From an uncultured bacterium (GTDB lineage Bacteria > Actinomycetota > Coriobacteriia > Coriobacteriales > Coriobacteriaceae): a DNA stretch of 6,229 bases. Shown piece by piece: positions 4,242 to 6,229 of the stretch (positions are counted from its first letter, which is position 1; each line of letters opens with the position of its first letter). The stretch is taken from the NCBI GenBank assembly GCA_905215225.1, contig CAJMPM010000093.1:1-6229 (forward strand). The letters run 5' to 3'. The translations under genes were made by a program, and so were the position numbers. Under the pieces are notes generated by a model. The model was not told the DNA's origin. It was given only the letters and a program-made list of their open reading frames with translations, and searched no databases.

Positions 4242-4979
4242 ATGGAACCTATCGCACACATACATACCGACCTGCCGCAGAAGTTCGGCATTCCGCGCAA
4301 CAGCTTTTTGGCGCCTCATCTGCAGGGACGCATCGTGTTTGAGCCGGAATTTGCCTCCAATGCAGCGGTTGAGGGTCTAGACTCCTTCTCTCACCTGTGG
4401 CTGCTGTGGCGCTTCGAAAACGGAACGCCCGGCGGCACGGCTAAGGACATAGCTGCCGATGCCAAGTCGCAGGACAGGTCCGGCACCAACGTCAAGTGGT
4501 CGAAGACCGTGCGCCCGCCGCGTCTGGGCGGAGCCGAGCGCGTGGGCGTATTTGCCACGCGCAGTCCGTTTCGCCCTAATCCCATCGGGCTCACCTGCGT
4601 CAGGCTCGATCGTGTCGAGCTCACCGACGATGGCCCCATCATCCATGTGCTGGGGGCCGATCTGCGCGATGACACGCCCATCTACGACATTAAGCCCTAC
4701 ATTCCGTTTGCGGACTGTCACCCGGATGCGACCGGCGGCTGGATCGAGGATGCTCCGTGGCAAGAGCTCGATGTTGAGTTTCCGCAAGCACTGCAAGATA
4801 TGGTCCCGCCCGCAAAGCTCCCCGGCTTGGTCGAGGTCCTTTGCCAAGACCCGCGCCGCGCGGGCAGCAAGCACGAGCCAAACCGCGTTTATCACTTGGC
4901 TTACGCCGGGCTCGACATATCGTTTGCGGTCGTTGAAACCCAGCTAACCGTAGTCGCCGTCAACGACGCGCGAGACTAA
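4242..4979 (+). CDS. trmO: tRNA (adenine37-N6)-methyltransferase TrmO
   Basis: This 245-residue protein belongs to the TrmO (YaeB/TsaA, UPF0066) family. Characterised members use S-adenosylmethionine to methylate the N6 of t6A at position 37 of ACY-reading threonine tRNA, forming m6t6A in the anticodon loop. The N-terminal barrel domain opens IAHIHTDLPQKFGIPRN and contains SHLWLLWRF (50-58). The family signature VFATRSPFRPNPIGLT (103-118) and DDTPIYDIKPYIPFAD (143-158) follow; these form the cofactor and active-site region. The C-terminal domain has CQDPRRAGSKHEPNRVYHL (201-219). Length is like the E. coli protein. The frame is open far upstream, but that part overlaps the divergent regulator and is only its antisense shadow. 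ATG codons at 4233 and 4242 are both possible. The later one is chosen because the -10 TACAAT overlaps the earlier one and neither has a Shine-Dalgarno. Confidence 0.94.
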   Translation: MEPIAHIHTDLPQKFGIPRNSFLAPHLQGRIVFEPEFASNAAVEGLDSFSHLWLLWRFENGTPGGTAKDIAADAKSQDRSGTNVKWSKTVRPPRLGGAERVGVFATRSPFRPNPIGLTCVRLDRVELTDDGPIIHVLGADLRDDTPIYDIKPYIPFADCHPDATGGWIEDAPWQELDVEFPQALQDMVPPAKLPGLVEVLCQDPRRAGSKHEPNRVYHLAYAGLDISFAVVETQLTVVAVNDARD

Positions 4980-5091
4980 CCAGCCATTCGTCCGCACCCG
5001 TCAAATTAAGCGCCAAACCCCGCGCCAAAACTGCCCACGCTGGTGGACAATAACGCCTACCGAATCATTCTGCTCTGCACGGGAGTCCAGC
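4980..5091. other. Intergenic region between trmO and malY
   Basis: These 112 bases hold no gene. A direct repeat GCGCCAAA occurs at 5010-5017 and 5022-5029. TGGACA at 5044-5049 resembles a -35, with only a poor -10 candidate (CATTCT, 5066-5071). GGGAG at 5081-5085 is the ribosome binding site of the next gene. No terminator hairpin for trmO is visible. Confidence 0.5.
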
Positions 5092-6229
5092 ATGAAATAC
5101 GACTTCACTTCAATCATCGACCGCCACGGCATGGACTCCATTGCCGTTGACTCTTGGGGCGAGATCCCCGGCATGGCTCCGAACGCACCCGACGAGGGCT
5201 TCGACCGCATTCCCATGTGGGTGGCCGACATGAATTTTGCCACGGTGCCCACGGTCCAGGAACACATCATTCAGCGTGCCCAGCACCCCATGTTTGGCTA
5301 TTTCAATCCGCGCAACGAGTACTTCGACCGCATCATCGAATGGCAGAGCCGCCGTAATGGCGTCGAAGGCCTGCTCCCCGAGCATATCGGCTACGAAAAC
5401 GGCGTGCTGGGCGGTGTCGTGTCGACGCTGCGCGCGTATGTCCAGCCGGGCGATGCGGTGCTGGTCCACAGCCCCACCTACATCGGCTTTACCAAGTCCA
5501 TCGAGGCCGCGGGCTATCGCATCGTCCACAGCCCGCTTAAGCTCGACGATCAGGGCGTGTGGCGTATGGACTTTGAGGACATGGAGCGAAAGCTCGCCCA
5601 AAACCACATCCACGCCGCGGTGTTCTGCTCGCCGCACACTCCCTGCGGCCGCGTATGGGAGCGTGACGAGATCGAGCGCGCCATGGACATCTATCGCCAG
5701 CACGATTGCGTGGTGATCTCGGACGAGATTTGGTCCGATATCATCCTGCCGGGGCACAAGCATATCCCGACGCAGTCGGTGAGCGAGGATGCCCGCATGC
5801 GCACGGTTGCCCTCTACGCGCCCAGCAAGACGTTCAACCTGGCGGGCCTGGTCGGCAGCTACCACATCATCTATAACGAGACGCTGCGCGACCGCGTGTG
5901 CGCCGTGTCTAGCAAGACCCACTACAACGAGATGAACGTCCTCTCCATGCACGCGCTTATCGGTGCCTACCAGCCGCAAGGCTACGAGTGGGTGGACGAG
6001 CTCAACCAGGTGCTTGCCGGCAATATCGAGTACTTCTGCAATTACGTGGACGAGCATTTTGAGGGCGTGTCCTATTCGCGTCCGCAGGGCACGTACATGG
6101 TGTTTCTGGACTGCACCGAGTGGTGCCGCGAGCATGGCCGCGATATTCAGTGGTTGCTCGACGAGGGGGCGCGCGTGGGCGTGGGGTATCAGGACGGCCG
6201 ACCGTTCCACGGGCCCTGCCACATTCGCG
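5092..6229 (+). CDS. malY: MalY/PatB-family PLP-dependent C-S lyase (aminotransferase fold), 3' truncated by window
   Basis: The frame from the ATG at 5092 is open to the window end, giving 379 residues of an expected roughly 390-400. Members of this fold-type I family cleave cystathionine (beta-lyase) or cysteine conjugates to a thiol, pyruvate and ammonia; E. coli MalY also represses the maltose activator. The start MKYDFTSIIDRHGMDSIAVD and PMWVADMNFATVP (41-53) are typical, with substrate-contact Tyr70 in FGYF. TYIGF (129-133) stacks on the cofactor, SDEIWSDI gives Asp211 for the pyridine nitrogen, and APSKTFNLAGL gives Lys246 for the Schiff base. PQGTYMVFLD (331-340) is the family beta-strand region. 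The C-terminal arginine region starts at CHIR, at the window edge. Oddly, the usual SPHNPxGRVW is SPHTPCGRVW here, with Thr183 for the cofactor-contacting Asn. GGGAG at 5081-5085, six bases before the ATG, supports the start. The long minus-strand ORF here is an antisense shadow. Confidence 0.93.
   Translation, partial: MKYDFTSIIDRHGMDSIAVDSWGEIPGMAPNAPDEGFDRIPMWVADMNFATVPTVQEHIIQRAQHPMFGYFNPRNEYFDRIIEWQSRRNGVEGLLPEHIGYENGVLGGVVSTLRAYVQPGDAVLVHSPTYIGFTKSIEAAGYRIVHSPLKLDDQGVWRMDFEDMERKLAQNHIHAAVFCSPHTPCGRVWERDEIERAMDIYRQHDCVVISDEIWSDIILPGHKHIPTQSVSEDARMRTVALYAPSKTFNLAGLVGSYHIIYNETLRDRVCAVSSKTHYNEMNVLSMHALIGAYQPQGYEWVDELNQVLAGNIEYFCNYVDEHFEGVSYSRPQGTYMVFLDCTEWCREHGRDIQWLLDEGARVGVGYQDGRPFHGPCHIR

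Noticed and set aside
5044..5071. Sigma70 promoter for the MalY-like gene
   Set aside because: TGGACA is a fair -35, but the only -10 at suitable distance (CATTCT) matches three of six bases. The support is too weak.
5110..6222. 370-residue open frame on the minus strand
   Set aside because: It is the antisense shadow of the MalY-like gene, whose plus frame from 5092 has all family motifs and simply lacks a stop in the window. The minus translation is His/Val/Arg-rich without recognisable domains.

Overview
The window is about 6.2 kb of G+C-rich bacterial DNA. It reads most like a Coriobacteriia (Collinsella-type) actinobacterial chromosome. The reasons are the codon use, the protein set, and palindromic intergenic repeats built on a GTGACAAAGGGAC half-site, which I recall from that group. 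The genus is inference from memory, not from a search.

Layout, left to right. (1) 1-1071 (+): the C-terminal part of a MacB/FtsX-type ABC exporter permease, open at the left edge. (2) 1070-1938: an accessory-looking intergenic block of about 870 bases. It holds two 182-base long-hairpin repeats of one family in opposite orientation (1119-1300 and 1640-1821), with a probably broken small membrane-protein gene between them on the minus strand. The pair is bracketed by two copies of a 32-33-base palindrome (1070-1102 and 1907-1938). (3) 1958-2911 (+): a tRNA-dihydrouridine synthase with a candidate promoter just upstream. (4) 2913-2968: a 20-bp-arm inverted repeat between convergent genes. (5) 2976-3221 (-): a small CPYC glutaredoxin. 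Upstream of it on the same strand is 3273-4100 (-), an XRE-type regulator with a four-cysteine zinc ribbon and a TipAS-like C-terminal domain; the two may be co-transcribed. (6) 4101-4241: a divergent promoter region with two small palindromes. (7) 4242-4979 (+): the tRNA m6t6A methyltransferase TrmO, possibly on a leaderless transcript. (8) 5092-6229 (+): a MalY/PatB-type PLP C-S lyase that runs off the right edge.

The genes do not form one pathway. Two are tRNA-modification housekeeping genes (dus, trmO). Two form a possible thiol or drug-responsive unit (TipAS-type regulator plus glutaredoxin). One is sulfur amino-acid metabolism (malY) and one is membrane export.

The least explained part is the pair of 182-base hairpins. 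They have equal length, a 32-bp outer stem that co-varies between copies, a matching 8+8 unpaired gap, and a terminal loop carrying two direct repeats of TCCTGCGGTTTT exactly 22 bases apart. The other point worth a look is the XRE / zinc-ribbon / TipAS fusion.
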